From: Candidatus Bathyarchaeota archaeon
GTDB lineage: Archaea; Thermoproteota; Bathyarchaeia; Bathyarchaeales; Bathycorpusculaceae
Assembly: GCA_003151735.1 (NCBI GenBank)
Contig: PLYI01000055.1
Span: 124,001-188,000, forward strand
Direction: 5' to 3'
DNA: 64,000 nucleotides
The position numbers were made by a program, and so were the translations under genes. The notes below the pieces were generated by a model, which saw nothing but the letters and a program-made list of their open reading frames with translations, was not told the origin of the DNA and made no database searches. Shown piece after piece: positions 7,469-16,530 of this stretch. The first letter of the stretch is position 1. Each line of letters opens with the position of its first letter.

Positions 7469-9288
7469 ACTGAGCTCGAAGAAAGCTGACTTGCCACGTC
7501 AGCTAACCCCAGCTTTTCCAGGGTTTCTCTTTTCGGCACCCCATTTTTGCTCCAGCCACGCTTCTGATAATAAATGTCCAGCATGGCGTTGTATTTTTCT
7601 AAGTCAAGCACTGCACCTTTAAGGGGACCTTCTGTTAAGGGCTCCTTGAACCACCGCATGGGCGGAACATCCAAATCCCTATTCCATTTACTCCCGTATT
7701 CGCGAACCCAGAAAGCCCTGATTAAAGTGAGTATGCGGTCGCCAATCTGGTTTAGTTCCTCCATGGAAAAGATCTTTCCAGTTGATGCACGCAGGTACTT
7801 GGTGTACCATTCAAGCTCAAAGCCCAGCGACCCGTGGGGAAAACGGCAGACAGTTAAGGCTTCGAAGGTTCCTCCTCGCAGCAGTTGGGTTTGTATTACA
7901 TGGTCAACTTTTTCTTCGTCGTATTTTTCTCGGCCAGCTTTTTGTTCCCAAGTTATAACCCAGGCGTCTTTGTGGTGGGCACCAATCGCGCTTGTACCGT
8001 AAGCTAAAGCCATACCCGGTGCAATGTGACAGTCGTAGGCAGAAATTTCTAATCCTTTAACATGCATCGCCCAATCACTGGAGCCTTTGCCGATCGCCGC
8101 GGCGGCGGAGCGGACGCCTTCAGCTAAAACTGCGCCTAAACCACGCCTATAAGCAATATCGTAAATCAAAGCCTTAATCGCTTCAAAGTCTCCCCAACCG
8201 ATGTTCTCGGAGATTAACCCCTTTTCGGAGGCTTCCATAGCAAACCCGATGGCGTTACCAAGTGAAATAGCGTCAAAGCTAAATTCGTCAGCCAAACGGT
8301 TCAAGGTAGCGACTTGCGATAGGTCGCCTACACCGATGTTTGAGCCCAACATAACTACGTTCTCATAATCCAACTCTGAATCTTTGCCTTCGCTGTCTTT
8401 GACAACGTTGCCGCAAGTCATGTTGCACTGTGGGCAGCCGCGGTTGGAAACCTTCATTTTTTCCATTGTGAACCCGTTGATGCCTTCCGCCTTGTCAAAA
8501 ACGCCCTGTTTGTAGTTGAATGTTGGTAGGCAACTGTTTTCTTGACACCACTCAACGGTTGACATTGTGCCTTGTCTTTTCCAGAAACTAAAGAGCGGTT
8601 TAGCTAAAAGTTCCTTGTAGCCGTCTATTGCTAGACGTTTCATTTCGTCGGGGTATGCAAGCTGGATTGGCTGGGTGCCCTCGACTACGACGGCTTTAAG
8701 GTTCTTGGAGCCCATGACGGCCCCCATACCAGGCCGTCCACCCGAACGTCCTTTCTGGGAAACCACCGTGGCGAACTTGACAAGGTTCTCTCCTGCGGGT
8801 CCGATAGAGATGATCCCTGCTAACTTGGAGTATTTCGCTCGGAGTTGGTCTTCGACTTCAAAGGAGCTTTTGCCCCATAGATCCACGGCATCCAAAAACT
8901 CCCACGTTCTATCTTTGACATGGAGTATGACGGGTTTGGATGCTTTTCCTTCGATGACCAGTGCGTCGTAGCCAGCTTTGCGTATTTCAACAGCTGCCCA
9001 CGAACCCGAGTTGCCATCGCCGTAACCACCGGTCAATGGGCTTTTTGACGCAATAACAAGTTTGCCGCTGTTAGGCAAACCAATGCCCGTTAATGGTCCA
9101 GTTGCGAAAATCAGTTTATTCTCAGGTGAGAGTGAATCTGTTCCCGGTTTGAGTGTGTCCCAGAGAATTTTGATTGCAAAGCCTCTGCCGCCCAAAAAAT
9201 TCAAAGCTAAATCTTCAGTGTATGGTTCCGCGGTTGCCGAGCTTTTGGTCAAGTCAACTTTTAGAAAATAACCGTTCCATCCCTGCAT
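7465..9288 (-). CDS. aor: aldehyde:ferredoxin oxidoreductase (tungsten type)
   Basis: The 607-residue cytosolic enzyme oxidises aldehydes to carboxylic acids and reduces ferredoxin, using tungstopterin and one 4Fe-4S cluster. The N-terminal AOR domain (1-205) has the RGFAIKILWD, GPLTG and KSPLTGGYGDGNSG motifs. The cluster ligands are C285-x2-C288-x3-C292 with a fourth Cys in ALTVCRFPHG near residue 480. The pterin-binding segments (LDYENVVMLGSNIGVGD and LEISAYDCH) are intact. Length and domain order match the archaeal AOR family. Aldehydes from amino acid fermentation are plausible substrates, given the aminotransferases next door. Confidence 0.95.
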   Translation of the reverse strand: MQGWNGYFLKVDLTKSSATAEPYTEDLALNFLGGRGFAIKILWDTLKPGTDSLSPENKLIFATGPLTGIGLPNSGKLVIASKSPLTGGYGDGNSGSWAAVEIRKAGYDALVIEGKASKPVILHVKDRTWEFLDAVDLWGKSSFEVEDQLRAKYSKLAGIISIGPAGENLVKFATVVSQKGRSGGRPGMGAVMGSKNLKAVVVEGTQPIQLAYPDEMKRLAIDGYKELLAKPLFSFWKRQGTMSTVEWCQENSCLPTFNYKQGVFDKAEGINGFTMEKMKVSNRGCPQCNMTCGNVVKDSEGKDSELDYENVVMLGSNIGVGDLSQVATLNRLADEFSFDAISLGNAIGFAMEASEKGLISENIGWGDFEAIKALIYDIAYRRGLGAVLAEGVRSAAAAIGKGSSDWAMHVKGLEISAYDCHIAPGMALAYGTSAIGAHHKDAWVITWEQKAGREKYDEEKVDHVIQTQLLRGGTFEALTVCRFPHGSLGFELEWYTKYLRASTGKIFSMEELNQIGDRILTLIRAFWVREYGSKWNRDLDVPPMRWFKEPLTEGPLKGAVLDLEKYNAMLDIYYQKRGWSKNGVPKRETLEKLGLADVASQLSSSSV

Positions 9289-9443
9289 TATTGTTCACCA
9301 AAACCAATCTGTACTTTAATGGAATCGGGAATAAAAATGTGATGAGAGGCTCTTTTAAAGTTCGTCTCCCACGAACTATGTTGTCAATTTAGGGAAGATT
9401 TATTTTTTGCGCTTGCAAGTGTTCTGGTTACAGGTAACACCAT

Positions 9444-10682
9444 TTGGCGCACGTTAAAGTCACCAACAGGGCAAGCAACATCGAATATGCAATACGAGAC
9501 GTCATCGTTCACACTCAGGAACTCATAAAAAACGGCAAAAAAATCTATTACCTAAACATCGGCGACCCAGCAGCATTCGACTTCAAAACCCCCCAGAACG
9601 TCAAAGACGCGCTCTGCAAGGCAATTGACTGCGACAGCAATTATTATTCGCCGTCAGAGGGCAGAATTGAACTTCGGGAAGCCATTGTGCGCAAAGAAAA
9701 AAGAGTTAACGATGTGGACATTTCTGCCAACAATGTGTTGATTACTGAAGGAATTTCGGAAGGAATCCAGATGGTTCTTGCAGCTCTCGTTGAAAAGGGT
9801 GATGAAATCCTTTTTCCAGGACCAACCTATCCGCCGTACATTTCCTACACCAAATTCTTCGACGGTACCCCAGTCTCCTACGAGACCATCGAGGAGGAAG
9901 GGTGGGTGCCCAACATCGATGATTTACGGAGCAAAATCTCGCCTAAAACCCGCGCCATCGTAATCACTAACCCTAATAACCCTACGGGTTCGGTTTACAG
10001 TGCAAAATGCATTAAGGAAATGCTCGACATCGCAGGCGAACATAACCTGCCCGTGCTCTCAGACGAGATTTACGACCAGTTAACCTACGAGAAAGAATTC
10101 GTCAGCACAGCACACCTATCCAAAGATGTGCCTGTTGTTGGACTGAACGGTTTCTCGAAAGTTTACCAGATGACGGGCTGGCGTTTGGGCTACATGTACT
10201 TTAAGGGTGAAGGCAAACAACTCGACGCGCTCAGATTAGGTGTTGAGAAGCAATGCAGAATCCGCCTCTGCGCCAACACACCTGTTCAGATTGCTGGGGC
10301 AGCCGCGCTTGACGGTCCACAGGACTTTGTGAAAGGCATAGTGGATCAACTACGTGAAAGACGCGACTTCGCTTGGAAACGCCTAAACGAAATCGAAGGC
10401 ATCACCACAACCAAACCCGAAGGTGCATTCTACATCTTCCCAAAAATCCGCGACGTCGGAACAAGATGGAAAACCGACATGGAATTCGTAGTGGAGCTGC
10501 TAAAAGAAACAGGCGTCCTAATTGTTAACGGTTCAGGTTTTGACCCAGTTTACGGCAAAGACCACGCCAGAATCGTATTCTTGCCGCCCTGTGAAGAGCT
10601 CGAAGAAGCCTTTAACTGTTTAGAGCGGTTTATGAAGAAGAAACAAAAGAAAGAAGCCCACGGGCGCGTTGGCTACGGCTAA
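9444..10682 (+). CDS. PLP-dependent aminotransferase, class I/II (alanine aminotransferase-like)
   Basis: The 412-residue fold-type I enzyme belongs to the archaeal AlaA/AspC group. It has YYSPSEG, ITNPNNPTGSVY and SDEIYDQL, and the Schiff-base lysine is in GFSKVYQMTGWRLGY. The only upstream start in frame is TTG at 9444, preceded by AGGT at a suitable distance and a stop three codons before. Likely transfers amino groups between alanine or aspartate and 2-oxoglutarate; the exact substrate cannot be read from sequence. Divergent from aor. Confidence 0.9.
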   Translation: MAHVKVTNRASNIEYAIRDVIVHTQELIKNGKKIYYLNIGDPAAFDFKTPQNVKDALCKAIDCDSNYYSPSEGRIELREAIVRKEKRVNDVDISANNVLITEGISEGIQMVLAALVEKGDEILFPGPTYPPYISYTKFFDGTPVSYETIEEEGWVPNIDDLRSKISPKTRAIVITNPNNPTGSVYSAKCIKEMLDIAGEHNLPVLSDEIYDQLTYEKEFVSTAHLSKDVPVVGLNGFSKVYQMTGWRLGYMYFKGEGKQLDALRLGVEKQCRIRLCANTPVQIAGAAALDGPQDFVKGIVDQLRERRDFAWKRLNEIEGITTTKPEGAFYIFPKIRDVGTRWKTDMEFVVELLKETGVLIVNGSGFDPVYGKDHARIVFLPPCEELEEAFNCLERFMKKKQKKEAHGRVGYG

Positions 10683-10688
10683 AAAAAT

Positions 10689-11573
10689 TTAGACTTTGAC
10701 GCCGTTTTTTGGGTCTTCAATTACCGTCTGGAACTCAACAATCAACTTTTTTGTGACTGCTCCAGGTTTTCCGTCGCCGATTTGGCGTTTGTTGACTTCA
10801 CGGATAGGTATCACCTCCATGGCTGTGCCTGTGAAGAATGCTTCGTCAGCTGTGAACAGCATAAAAGGCGTCAGGTTAGCGACTGTTAGTTTGATGCCGA
10901 GTTTTTCGCATAGTTTTGTGACAACTTCCGCTGTGATTCCCGCAAGTGCACCCGTTGAAGTTGGCGGAGTCAGTATTTCGCCGTCTTTAACTATGAACAC
11001 GTTTTCTCCTACGCCCTCTGCTATGCAGCCGCTGCTTTCAAGACAGATAGCTTCGTCAACGCCGCATGCGTTAGCTTCGATTTTCGCAAGCACGCTGTTT
11101 AGGTAGTTGAGGGATTTTATTTCGTGTGTTGTGGCGTCCACTGGGTTTCTGCGGACCCATGAGAGCATAGCTGTGACGCCTGTTTCTTTGGCGTTGCCTG
11201 CGCGTATTTGGATTGAGTCGGTTATGATTATGATTGTGGGTTTGGGGCATTTGCGAGGGTCTAAGCCCAAGTCTCCGACGCCTCGGCTTACCACCAAGCG
11301 GATGTATGAGTCTTTGAGCTTGTTTTTGCGCAATGTTTCGAGTACGGCTTTTATCATTTCTTTCTTTGTTAATGGTATCTGAAGTGTAATTGCTAGTGCC
11401 GAACGGTACAAGCGGTCAATGTGCTCTTTAAGTTTGAAGACAACGCCGTTGTATTCGCGGATTCCCTCAAAAACACCGTCGCCGTACAAAAAGCCATGGT
11501 CATAGACGGATATTTTAGCCTGTGACTTAGGGTAGTATTCGCAGTCTATGTAGACTTGTAGTTCACTGCTCAT
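10689..11573 (-). CDS. ilvE: branched-chain-amino-acid aminotransferase
   Basis: The 294-residue fold-type IV PLP enzyme performs the last step of valine, leucine and isoleucine synthesis. Family markers are GVFEGIREYNG at the N-terminus, the lysine in HEIKSLNYLNSVLAKIEA, DEAICLESSGCIAEGVGENVF and the C-terminal EAFFTGTAMEVIPI. D-amino acid aminotransferases share the fold, but the LNYLN and SGCIAEGVGENVF combination favours IlvE. Ends only six bases from the convergent aminotransferase gene. Confidence 0.93.
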   Translation of the reverse strand: MSSELQVYIDCEYYPKSQAKISVYDHGFLYGDGVFEGIREYNGVVFKLKEHIDRLYRSALAITLQIPLTKKEMIKAVLETLRKNKLKDSYIRLVVSRGVGDLGLDPRKCPKPTIIIITDSIQIRAGNAKETGVTAMLSWVRRNPVDATTHEIKSLNYLNSVLAKIEANACGVDEAICLESSGCIAEGVGENVFIVKDGEILTPPTSTGALAGITAEVVTKLCEKLGIKLTVANLTPFMLFTADEAFFTGTAMEVIPIREVNKRQIGDGKPGAVTKKLIVEFQTVIEDPKNGVKV

Positions 11574-11666
11574 TTGTCCTTCACTTCATTATAGCTGTTT
11601 GTTACTGTTCGATTATTTGATATAGTTTACGTTAGTGATACATACGATTCGTTTACAGCGACTTTA

Positions 11667-13565
11667 TTAACCGTGGAACTGCGGACGCTTCGACAGTAGC
11701 TGAGGCAGCGGCAGGGGCTTGTAGGGTTTGCCAGCGATTTTCTCCGACACCGTCGCAATCAACTGTTCAGTGCTCATGTTTTGCTGTTGACCCTTAAGCT
11801 CGCGAACTCTAACCGATAGTGTGCCTGATTCAATTTCTTTCTCGCCGACAACGATGATGTAGGGTATCCATTCTTGTTCGGCTTCGCGGATTTTCTTCTG
11901 CAACGTGGAGGATGAGTCGTCGATGTCTACTCGGATGCAGTGGGCGCTGATTTGTGTTGCAAGCTCCTGCATTTTGTCAAGGAATTTATCTGAAATTGGG
12001 ATAAGCCGCACTTGGGTCGGCGATAGCCAAAGCGGAAGCATCGGTGCTTTACCCGCCATCTGCTCACGGTAAGCCTTCTCCAATAGTGCATAGATATCTC
12101 GTTCTATGGCGCCGCTTGGGCTGCAGTGCAGAATTAGCGGATACTGTTTCTCGCCTTTCTCATCAACGTAGGTTATTTCGTAGCGTTTGGCGTTTTCAAC
12201 GTCGATTTGGTCGGTGCTGAGAGCTGCGGCTTTGTCTTGGTTGTCTACGAAGTTGAGGTCCCATTTGAGCGCGAAATAGAAGAACCGTTCATTCCAAACT
12301 TCAGCCAGCATCGGCTTGCCAAAAGCAGTTGTCAACTCAGTTATGAAGTCTTTGTGTTCCGTGTAGAAATCTTTGGTGAAGCGCATGGCAATTTCATAAT
12401 CGTCCTTGACTAACCCAATGTTGCTAAGAACGTCGATGCAGAGGTTGAATCGGATCATGAATTCCTTTTTCGCTTGCTCGATGTCGGTGCAGAACGCGTG
12501 GCAATCAGGCATCGTGAAAGCTCGGAGGCGTTTTAAGCCGACGACTTCACCGCTTTTTTCTCGGCGGAAACTGTAACGGGTTAGCTCATAGAGTTTGATT
12601 GGCATTTGTTTGTAGCTGAATTGTGCGTCATGAGCCATCAGGAACTGGCCGAAGCATGCTGCGAATCTTAGGAAGAGTTCTTTGTCTTCGGATTTAAGGA
12701 CGTATTGGCGTGCTGGGAAACGGTTGAGGTAGCTTTTGAGGCTCGGGTGGTTAAAGTCGTACATTAAGGGGGTTTCGACTTCCATGCCGCCGTAAGCTGC
12801 AACTTTAGCCGAAACAAACTGTTCGAGGAGCGATTTTATCATGCGTCCTTTCGGGTACCAGCGAATGTTGCCTGGGTCGCTTCCCGGCTCGTAATCTGCG
12901 ATTTCCAGACGTTTCATCAATGGCACATGGGGAGGCATCACCGTGACTGCCCGTGTCTTTTTGATTTCATACTGAGAGAACTTTTGGAGGTTTGTTTTTC
13001 CTTTGAACTTGAATTCTTCAATGGGCACCAAAGAACCGTCGGTTTGGAGGATGTGCCAGTACGATTTCATGGTGTCTTCGGCTTTGAGGGCTGCAGAGAC
13101 TGGTTCTTCTTCTTTTTTGGTTTCGTATATAGCTTTCTCGTCAGCGGTGCCTAGTGTTGGAGCGTAGCTGCGTGCCATTTCCGCCAATGGATGCCCTTTG
13201 ATGGATATTGTGAATTGTTTGTTCCAGCCAAACGGGGCACGGTAAGTTTCTATTCCTTTCTCTTTGGCGTAGGCTTCCATGTCCTTGATTATTTTCAAGG
13301 CTTCTGAGGGCTGGGAAAGGTTGCTGCTTAGATGCGCGAACGGGTAGATGAGGATGCGGTTTACTTTGAGTTTTCCCAAAAAAGCTCTAACTTCATTGAT
13401 GGCTTTCTGCGCCAGGGCAGAGTTGTCGCCTTCTTCTATGGCAGTGAACAAAACTACGACTTCTTCTACTCGGGTTTCCTTTTTCTCCGCTTCTTCAGCG
13501 GTGTTGATTTCTTTTTCGACAGGTTTGAAAACTATAAAGTTAGAATGTAACTGTAAAATTCGCAT
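11667..13565 (-). CDS. thrS: threonyl-tRNA synthetase with archaeal N-terminal editing domain
   Basis: The 632-residue class II synthetase charges tRNA-Thr. Residues 1-150 form the archaeal-specific D-aminoacyl-tRNA deacylase-like editing domain (MRILQLHSNFIVF start, IYPFAHLSS, GWNKQFTISIKGHPLAE). Class II motifs follow: LIEQF/GGMEVETP region, RYSFRRE.SGEV.GLKRLRAFTMPD (motif 2) and HCSPSGAIERDIYALLE (motif 3). The anticodon-binding domain occupies about 525-615. Leads a short minus-strand group with the small zinc protein just upstream. Confidence 0.97.
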   Translation of the reverse strand: MRILQLHSNFIVFKPVEKEINTAEEAEKKETRVEEVVVLFTAIEEGDNSALAQKAINEVRAFLGKLKVNRILIYPFAHLSSNLSQPSEALKIIKDMEAYAKEKGIETYRAPFGWNKQFTISIKGHPLAEMARSYAPTLGTADEKAIYETKKEEEPVSAALKAEDTMKSYWHILQTDGSLVPIEEFKFKGKTNLQKFSQYEIKKTRAVTVMPPHVPLMKRLEIADYEPGSDPGNIRWYPKGRMIKSLLEQFVSAKVAAYGGMEVETPLMYDFNHPSLKSYLNRFPARQYVLKSEDKELFLRFAACFGQFLMAHDAQFSYKQMPIKLYELTRYSFRREKSGEVVGLKRLRAFTMPDCHAFCTDIEQAKKEFMIRFNLCIDVLSNIGLVKDDYEIAMRFTKDFYTEHKDFITELTTAFGKPMLAEVWNERFFYFALKWDLNFVDNQDKAAALSTDQIDVENAKRYEITYVDEKGEKQYPLILHCSPSGAIERDIYALLEKAYREQMAGKAPMLPLWLSPTQVRLIPISDKFLDKMQELATQISAHCIRVDIDDSSSTLQKKIREAEQEWIPYIIVVGEKEIESGTLSVRVRELKGQQQNMSTEQLIATVSEKIAGKPYKPLPLPQLLSKRPQFHG

Positions 13566-13577
13566 GGTAAATGCCTC

Positions 13578-13778
13578 TTAACCGTAGCGCCACTTGTCGA
13601 GGGTTTTGTCTTTTTTGGTTTTCTTTTTGTATTCTTTGTAGTGGTCTTTGCAGAGGTAAGCACGTTTATCTGCGCTGCCAATACTTAGTCCGGCAGCTTT
13701 AACTTTGTCAGCTGACAACGAACGCTCTGCAACCTTTCCGCAGACGCTGCATTTTACTCCTTTATCGATTCGTCCCAT
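13578..13778 (-). CDS. small zinc-ribbon-like protein
   Basis: The 66-residue basic protein begins MGRIDKG with CSVCGK at residues 10-13 and a second possible zinc ligand pair in YLCKDHYKEY, near residues 42-45. The C-terminal half is Lys-rich (KKKTKKDKTLDKWRYG). Size, charge and the position directly before thrS suggest a ribosome- or tRNA-associated factor, which is inference. The 12-base gap to thrS indicates co-transcription. Confidence 0.7.
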   Translation of the reverse strand: MGRIDKGVKCSVCGKVAERSLSADKVKAAGLSIGSADKRAYLCKDHYKEYKKKTKKDKTLDKWRYG

Positions 13779-13816
13779 AATCCACGCCTCTCAATTTTAA
13801 CTACGTACATATGCCA

Positions 13817-14743
13817 TTATTGCTTAAGTTTCTTTTCGTACAAACAATTGGCCCTTCGATAAATCTCTTCTTTTTTGCCAAAGTAAGTGGAGCCAAGCCC
13901 TTCAACAACGCATGAAGCCGCGGCGGAGCCAACGCTGGCGCACCATAGGGATTCTTTTTGGCGAAGATATTCAGTTAAGAAGCCGCCGATGAAGACGTCT
14001 CCTGCGCCTGTTGGGTCAACTAGAACCTGTGGAGGGCAAGCTTCAATATTGTACTGTGCTCCTTCGACGGAGAGAACAGAGCCTTTGGCACCTAAGGTAA
14101 CGATTACGGATTCCACTCCAACGTCATGAATCGCTTTAATTGCAGGTTTAAGTTCTGATTCGCCAGTTAATGTGTAGATTTCTTTTTGTGAGGACTTGTA
14201 GATGTTGATTAAGCTGAAGATTCGGTTGTCTACGGAGTAGTTTTCTGTTACGTTTCCCGCTTCGTCGAAGCTTCGAAGTAAACCCTGAGGGTCAAGCGAC
14301 AAAATATCCGCGCAGCTCTTGAGGTGCTCAACTACTTCATAGGGAACTTCATTTTCAATAGGCGCAATATGAATGGCTTTTGCATGAAAATCTTTAGGAA
14401 CATCTTCGGGGCTTAAGATGGGTCCTTTGCTCTTGAGCTTCAAAGTGCGTTCGGAAAGGTCTTTGCTGTAGCTGAGCTCAAAACAGGTTGTGGGGTCATC
14501 TGCAAGTTTAGTGACTCCTGAAAGGTCGACACCTTCTTGCCCCAGCCACCAAAGGTACGCTTCTGGAAAGTTTCCGCCGACTTTGGAGATAACCGCTGCT
14601 TTGGCGTCTAAAAGTTTAGCGGCTAAGGATGTGTAAGCTGCAGCGCCGCCTAAAATCACGAAGGGAGCAGTTCGGCTTGGCAGCACTATGGTATCGATTG
14701 ATAAATGTCCGACTACTGCTATGTCAGAGTTTTGAGGAGCCAT
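13817..14743 (-). CDS. PfkB-family carbohydrate/nucleoside kinase
   Basis: A ribokinase-fold sugar or nucleoside kinase of about 308 residues. The N-terminal VVGHLSIDTIV with GGAAAYTSLAAKLL binds substrate, and DPTGAGDVFIGGFLTEYLR is the PfkB signature 2 with the catalytic Asp and anion hole. I prefer the ATG at 14743 over a GTG at 14755 because a TATA-like box at about 14772-14782 places the transcript start close to it. Archaeal relatives phosphorylate nucleosides, ribose or inositol; the substrate is not predictable here. Confidence 0.9.
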   Translation of the reverse strand: MAPQNSDIAVVGHLSIDTIVLPSRTAPFVILGGAAAYTSLAAKLLDAKAAVISKVGGNFPEAYLWWLGQEGVDLSGVTKLADDPTTCFELSYSKDLSERTLKLKSKGPILSPEDVPKDFHAKAIHIAPIENEVPYEVVEHLKSCADILSLDPQGLLRSFDEAGNVTENYSVDNRIFSLINIYKSSQKEIYTLTGESELKPAIKAIHDVGVESVIVTLGAKGSVLSVEGAQYNIEACPPQVLVDPTGAGDVFIGGFLTEYLRQKESLWCASVGSAAASCVVEGLGSTYFGKKEEIYRRANCLYEKKLKQ

Positions 14744-14850
14744 TTTCTTATCCACTTGGAATATTAAATCAAGTAATATATAGGATTAGCTCATCAACAA
14801 AACCAAAACGTTGTATCGGAAGATACAATTTGTGTTTCTATGCGATAAAG

Positions 14851-14859
14851 TTTTAATAA
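14851..14859 (+). promoter_or_regulatory. TATA-like box of the riboswitch-crcB transcript
   Basis: TTTTAATAA lies about 25-30 bases before the first base of the riboswitch aptamer, so the transcript would begin almost exactly at the aptamer. This spacing supports both calls. Confidence 0.5.
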
Positions 14860-14880
14860 CTTAAAACTACACAGAAAGTT

Positions 14881-14961
14881 TGGCTATGGCATTAGCCGTG
14901 GCACAAGCCAGAACCGCAGCCAAGTGGATGCTGATAATGCCTACCTAACCAGTGGAAGGTA
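14881..14961 (+). promoter_or_regulatory. fluoride riboswitch (crcB motif) with Shine-Dalgarno sequestering hairpin
   Basis: The aptamer (14881-14945) shows the crcB-motif layout: helix GGCT/AGCC (14882-14885 with 14894-14897), loop GGCAT (14888-14892) able to form the pseudoknot with ATGCC (14937-14941), the conserved AACCGC (14912-14917), a hairpin GCAGCC/GGATGC, and the terminal CTGAT..GCCTACC. TACCT (14942-14946) can instead pair with AGGTA (14957-14961), which covers the ribosome-binding site GGAAGGT of crcB. This suggests translational control: fluoride binding would free the site. Known family placement (Rfam crcB) is from memory; the gene it precedes is the fluoride channel, which fits perfectly. 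Confidence 0.88.
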
Positions 14962-14966
14962 AGCAT

Positions 14967-15356
14967 ATGAAGTGGATTGAGTTTGTCCTCTTGGCAGTTG
15001 GCGCTGTAATTGGAGCTTTTTTACGTTACAGACTTGTTGAGTCTCTCACCGCAGTGTACGGGTTGCCAGTGAATGTACTGGTGGTTAATGTTTTAGGCAG
15101 TTTCATATTGGGCTTATTCTCGATCCTGTCAATTGGATTAAACTTGGAACCCCAATACACCCTGCTTGTGGCAGTTGGTTTCTGCGGCTCCTTCACAACC
15201 ATGTCCTCATTCGCATTAGAAACCAGCAACCTCGCCGACGCAAACCGTTTTAGCCTAATGGCACTAAATATCTTAGCAAATGTGGGCTTGTCGTTGGGAG
15301 CATTGTTCGGCGGCAGACTACTCGGCGAAGAAATTATGGCGAGGTTTATGCGTTGA
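14967..15356 (+). CDS. crcB: fluoride ion channel CrcB/Fluc
   Basis: The 129-residue, four-helix membrane protein exports fluoride as a dual-topology dimer. Family motifs are GAVIGAFLRYRL, VNVLGSFILG (with the conserved Asn) and GFCGSFTTMSSFALE (the fluoride-lining phenyl/TTxS stretch). The ATG at 14967 is chosen because GGAAGGT lies six bases upstream; a GTG at 14952 would overlap that site. It is preceded by a fluoride riboswitch and followed by a DUF190 gene that begins at its stop codon. Confidence 0.95.
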   Translation: MKWIEFVLLAVGAVIGAFLRYRLVESLTAVYGLPVNVLVVNVLGSFILGLFSILSIGLNLEPQYTLLVAVGFCGSFTTMSSFALETSNLADANRFSLMALNILANVGLSLGALFGGRLLGEEIMARFMR

Positions 15357-15364
15357 GACAAAAA

Positions 15365-15664
15365 ATGTGGAACCTAACAATTCGAATTAAAAAGAACGAT
15401 GCAGTCGGAGGCAAACGGCTCCAGACACTCATTATTGATTGCCTCATGAAAGCGCACATTGAGGGCGCCACGGTTTGGACAGGCGTTAACGGTTTTGGCA
15501 AACGTGGAAAATCAACGCTGCATCTTGAAGGTGTGCAGGTGAATATGCCCCTAATTATCGAAGTTGTGGATACTCAGGAGAAGCTTGAACCGCTGTTGCC
15601 TGATTTGAAGCTGATTGTGGGCGACAATGGATTAGTAACCATTCAAGAGACGTACGTAGTTTAA
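15365..15664 (+). CDS. DUF190 family protein, CrcB-associated
   Basis: The roughly 99-residue soluble protein matches DUF190: a PII-like alpha/beta fold with GGKRLQTLIIDCLMKAHIEGATVWTGVNGFGKRGKSTLH and LPLIIEVVDTQEKLEPLLPDL-type strands. DUF190 genes sit next to crcB in many genomes, so a regulatory or accessory role in fluoride export is likely. An alternative TTG start at 15353 overlaps the crcB stop, so translation is probably coupled. Confidence 0.9.
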   Translation: MWNLTIRIKKNDAVGGKRLQTLIIDCLMKAHIEGATVWTGVNGFGKRGKSTLHLEGVQVNMPLIIEVVDTQEKLEPLLPDLKLIVGDNGLVTIQETYVV

Positions 15665-15840
15665 CGCTACCTCGAAAATCGCCGATTACGCCTCCGCCCC
15701 AAGGTTTCCATAAGTTCATTATGTGAATCCTGACAGGATAGTAATTTAGCGGTTTCTCGCCTAAATTTTATAAGGTTTTTTAATTAAATCAAATATATGC
15801 AACAGGCAACAGACTCAAAAATAATGGATAAGATTAAACA

Positions 15841-16454
15841 ATGAGTGATGTTTTGGTAGCATTATCCATCGCTTCCCCCTCACCAATACTCTACATAACC
15901 ACGTTAATAGTTGGTTTCATACTTCTATTGGTGCTCCTAGCCAAGTTTCCCACCCTAAGAAATTTCCGCAAGAAACAAACTCTCATAATGTACTTTGCCG
16001 CCGCATCGGTTTTTGGCTTGCTTATTTTTCTAACATACGATACCAATTTAGGTCCAACCGTTGTTACATCAACCATTACGCCTAGCGATGGCAGTTACAA
16101 ATTTGGAGCTGTATGCCAATTTATAATTTCAGTAACTAACTTGGGACACAGGGCGGCTAACTTTTATCTTGTCTTAACCGCTGTAAACGCTTCTCTTTTA
16201 GCACAAAACCAACCAGACTAATACAAGTAAACAGCACAGCACTTAAAATTCCATTTTCCATTCCAGGGGCATTTCGCTACCAAGAGAGCAAACCCGTATA
16301 TTTCACAATAAATGAGAATGTCACGGGCTTCTCCATCTATGATAGGGATCACTTTTCTGTGCTGCGGGTTGCTTGGACGACTCAAATGGATTGCCAATGG
16401 AACAATACCGACAAGAGCTATTCAATATTCAATTTCTTAATCGGACCTACCTAG
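15841..16454 (+). pseudogene. frameshifted membrane protein of unknown function
   Basis: The first frame (15841-16221) encodes two hydrophobic helices (about 15-35 and 45-65) and the start of an extracytoplasmic beta domain, stopping after SLLAQNQPD. The next frame (-1) continues smoothly with RLIQVNSTALKIPFSIPGAF and onward to TAG at 16452, giving a coherent secreted-type domain rich in Asn/Thr. The shift falls around the CAAAACC run at 16204-16210 and would be repaired by one extra base there. I read it as one gene of about 204 residues broken by a one-base loss. No family recognised. Confidence 0.6.
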
Positions 16455-16530
16455 CTTGCGTTTTATTAAAAAAATCTCAAGTTTCAATTAAAACAGTTAG
16501 CGCATCCTTTAAAACAAAAAACCAACGTTG

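Noticed and set aside
16204-16214. Programmed -1 frameshift in the membrane protein at 15841
   Set aside because: The CAAAACC run does not make a proper X-XXY-YYZ slippery site and no following pseudoknot is apparent.
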